Origin: CAZEHS01 sp964649745
Lineage (GTDB): Bacteria > Bacillota > Clostridia > Peptostreptococcales > Acidaminobacteraceae
DNA: 13,592 nt
Direction of reading: 5' to 3'
Assembly: GCA_964649745.1 (NCBI GenBank)
Contig: CAZYQI010000055.1
Coordinates: 1 to 13,592 of the forward strand
Shown: in pieces, positions 12,903-13,592 of the stretch
How the letters are laid out: each line of letters opens with the position of its first letter
Numbering within the stretch: the stretch's first letter is position 1
Position numbers and translations under genes: made by a program
Notes under the pieces: generated by a model
What the model saw: the letters and a program-made list of their open reading frames with translations, nothing else
What the model was told of the DNA's origin: nothing
The model's database searches: none

Positions 12903-13124
12903 CTAAATTCCAAGCAGATATGAAATCAGCTTGTGGAAGATGCCGTCAAAAACCCCTAGCAGAATCGAAAGCAACAGGCACATCATTAGAACAATCCCGA
13001 CATAAGACATGGTCTCCTGTCGCGTCGGCCAGTTCACTTTTTTGAGTTCAGACCAGACGCCTTTAAAGAATCGTCCTGCTGCGCCTTTGTTGCCAGGATC
13101 CTTCACATTTGTGCGCGTTGTCAT
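12903..13124 (-). CDS. secE: Preprotein translocase subunit SecE
   Basis: SecE is the small membrane clamp that stabilises SecY in the Sec translocon. The 73-residue protein is the short, single-span Gram-positive type. It has a basic N-terminal tail, the conserved amphipathic surface helix FFKGVWSELKKVNWPTRQET (19-38) with the family's KKVxWPTR core, and then one hydrophobic membrane segment (about residues 41-60, rich in Leu, Met and Ile) followed by a second short amphipathic end. The ATG at 13124-13122 has AAAAGGGTGT (13140-13131) upstream. It lies between rpmG (30 nt) and nusG (45 nt), the standard order. Confidence 0.97.
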   Translation of the reverse strand: MTTRTNVKDPGNKGAAGRFFKGVWSELKKVNWPTRQETMSYVGIVLMMCLLLSILLGVFDGIFHKLISYLLGI

Positions 13125-13154
13125 TGATTCACACCCTTTTGAGTTAGTAAGAGA

Positions 13155-13304
13155 CTACTTTGTTTCTTTATGAGCCGTTTGCACTTTGCAGAACTTGCAA
13201 TACTTCTTAATTTCAATCCGATCCGGATCGTTTTTCTTGTTCTTAGTCGTATTGTAGTTCCGTCGCTTGCACTCCTGGCAAGCCAGCGTGATTTTCACCC
13301 GCAT
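13155..13304 (-). CDS. rpmG: 50S ribosomal protein L33, zinc-binding type
   Basis: L33 is a small 50S protein near the E site. The 49-residue product MRVKITLACQECKRRNYNTT, continuing to KKYCKFCKVQTAHKETK, keeps four cysteines (C9, C12, C36, C39) as two CxxC pairs. It is therefore the zinc-binding (C+) form. Firmicutes often also encode a zinc-free paralogue, induced on zinc limitation, elsewhere. The frame stays open upstream to 13349, but the ATG at 13304-13302 is supported by CAGGAGGT (13318-13311) and by family length. It is the first gene after the promoter at 13376-13404. Confidence 0.97.
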   Translation of the reverse strand: MRVKITLACQECKRRNYNTTKNKKNDPDRIEIKKYCKFCKVQTAHKETK

Positions 13305-13375
13305 GTTCACACCTCCTGATTCAGGTCTATAGTCATGTGCTTTGGGCACACTTTTACCTTTACCGTCACTAATTT

Positions 13376-13404
13376 AACCTATCACAATTCATTATTGCTG
13401 TCAA
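13376..13404 (-). promoter_or_regulatory. Sigma-A promoter of the rpmG-secE-nusG-rplKAJL operon
   Basis: On the minus strand TTGACA (13404-13399), a 17-nt spacer ending in TGA (extended -10), and TAGGTT (13381-13376). Transcription would begin near 13369, about 65 nt before rpmG. It is placed right after the tuf terminator. No other promoter is evident until the one upstream of rpoB. Confidence 0.8.
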
Positions 13405-13443
13405 TGCAATTTTCAAAACCCCCTGCAACCCCTGCATCCAGTA

Positions 13444-13473
13444 GAAAACAGGCTGGTCAGCGACCAGCCTGTT
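13444..13473 (-). terminator. Intrinsic terminator after tuf
   Basis: AACAGGCTGGTC (13447-13458) pairs perfectly over 12 bp with GACCAGCCTGTT (13462-13473) around a 3-base loop. On the minus strand a short TTTT run follows. It ends the upstream tuf transcript before the rpmG promoter. Confidence 0.88.
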
Positions 13474-13491
13474 GCATTAATCAGCTCAGTG

Positions 13492-13592
13492 TTACGCGAT
13501 GATTGTAGCTACTGCGCCAGCGCCTACTGTTCTGCCGCCCTCACGGATGGAGAAGTTCAGGCCGCCCTCGATAGCGATCGGTGCAATCAGCT
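13492..13592 (-). CDS. tuf: Elongation factor Tu, C-terminal fragment (gene starts outside the window)
   Basis: EF-Tu delivers aminoacyl-tRNA to the ribosome. Only the last 33 codons are present: LIAPIAIEGGLNFSIREGGR, then TVGAGAVATIIA and TAA (13494-13492). The IREGGRTVGAG segment is the hallmark of domain 3 at the EF-Tu C terminus. Placement before rpmG-secE matches the tuf copy found in this cluster in many Firmicutes. A second tuf copy after fusA is possible but lies outside the window. The gene is followed by a strong terminator. Confidence 0.96.
   Translation of the reverse strand, partial: LIAPIAIEGGLNFSIREGGRTVGAGAVATIIA

Overview
The window is the leading part of the classical ribosomal-protein/RNA-polymerase cluster of a low-to-moderate GC Gram-positive bacterium, most likely a member of Clostridia (Firmicutes). 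The evidence is the gene order tuf-rpmG-secE-nusG-rplK-rplA-rplJ-rplL-rpoB-rpoC-L7Ae-rpsL-rpsG-fusA, the L7Ae-type gene between rpoC and rpsL, the Firmicutes form of S12, a beta-prime subunit without the large insertion seen in E. coli, strong GGAGG Shine-Dalgarno (SD) sequences and several sigma-A promoters with TTGACA boxes. Genus cannot be read from the sequence. Every gene is on the minus strand, so the map reads from high to low coordinates.

Region by region: the 3' end of tuf (13592-13492) is followed by a strong terminator. A TTGACA/TAGGTT promoter then drives rpmG, secE, nusG, rplK and rplA. A candidate L1 site lies between rplK and rplA. Between rplA and rplJ lies an L10 leader with its attenuator, then rplJ and rplL, closed by an intrinsic terminator with a T8 tail. 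An intact IS200-type insertion sequence (about 9283-10005) sits just beyond that terminator. Next come an intergenic inverted repeat built from CACGGAT units, and a separate strong promoter (TTGACA-17-TATCAT, extended -10) with a leader of about 195 nt before rpoB and rpoC. A third promoter (TTGACA-17-TAAAAT) starts the str-type operon: L7Ae protein, rpsL, rpsG and fusA (only its first 32 codons are present).

Together the genes supply translation (EF-Tu, EF-G, L33, L11, L1, L10, L7/L12, S12, S7, an L7Ae-like K-turn protein), transcription (beta, beta-prime, NusG) and the SecE translocase subunit. The coding content is ordinary and appears intact. The interest is in non-coding regulation. The rpoB leader holds a short ORF whose stop codon overlaps a terminator-like hairpin, then a second such hairpin. 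The L10 leader shows a 10-nt competing pairing. A hairpin separates the SD of nusG from its start codon. The SD of rpoC is paired with sequence at its TTG start. The tnpA SD is locked in a long stem. None of these structures was folded by computation; they were read by eye.
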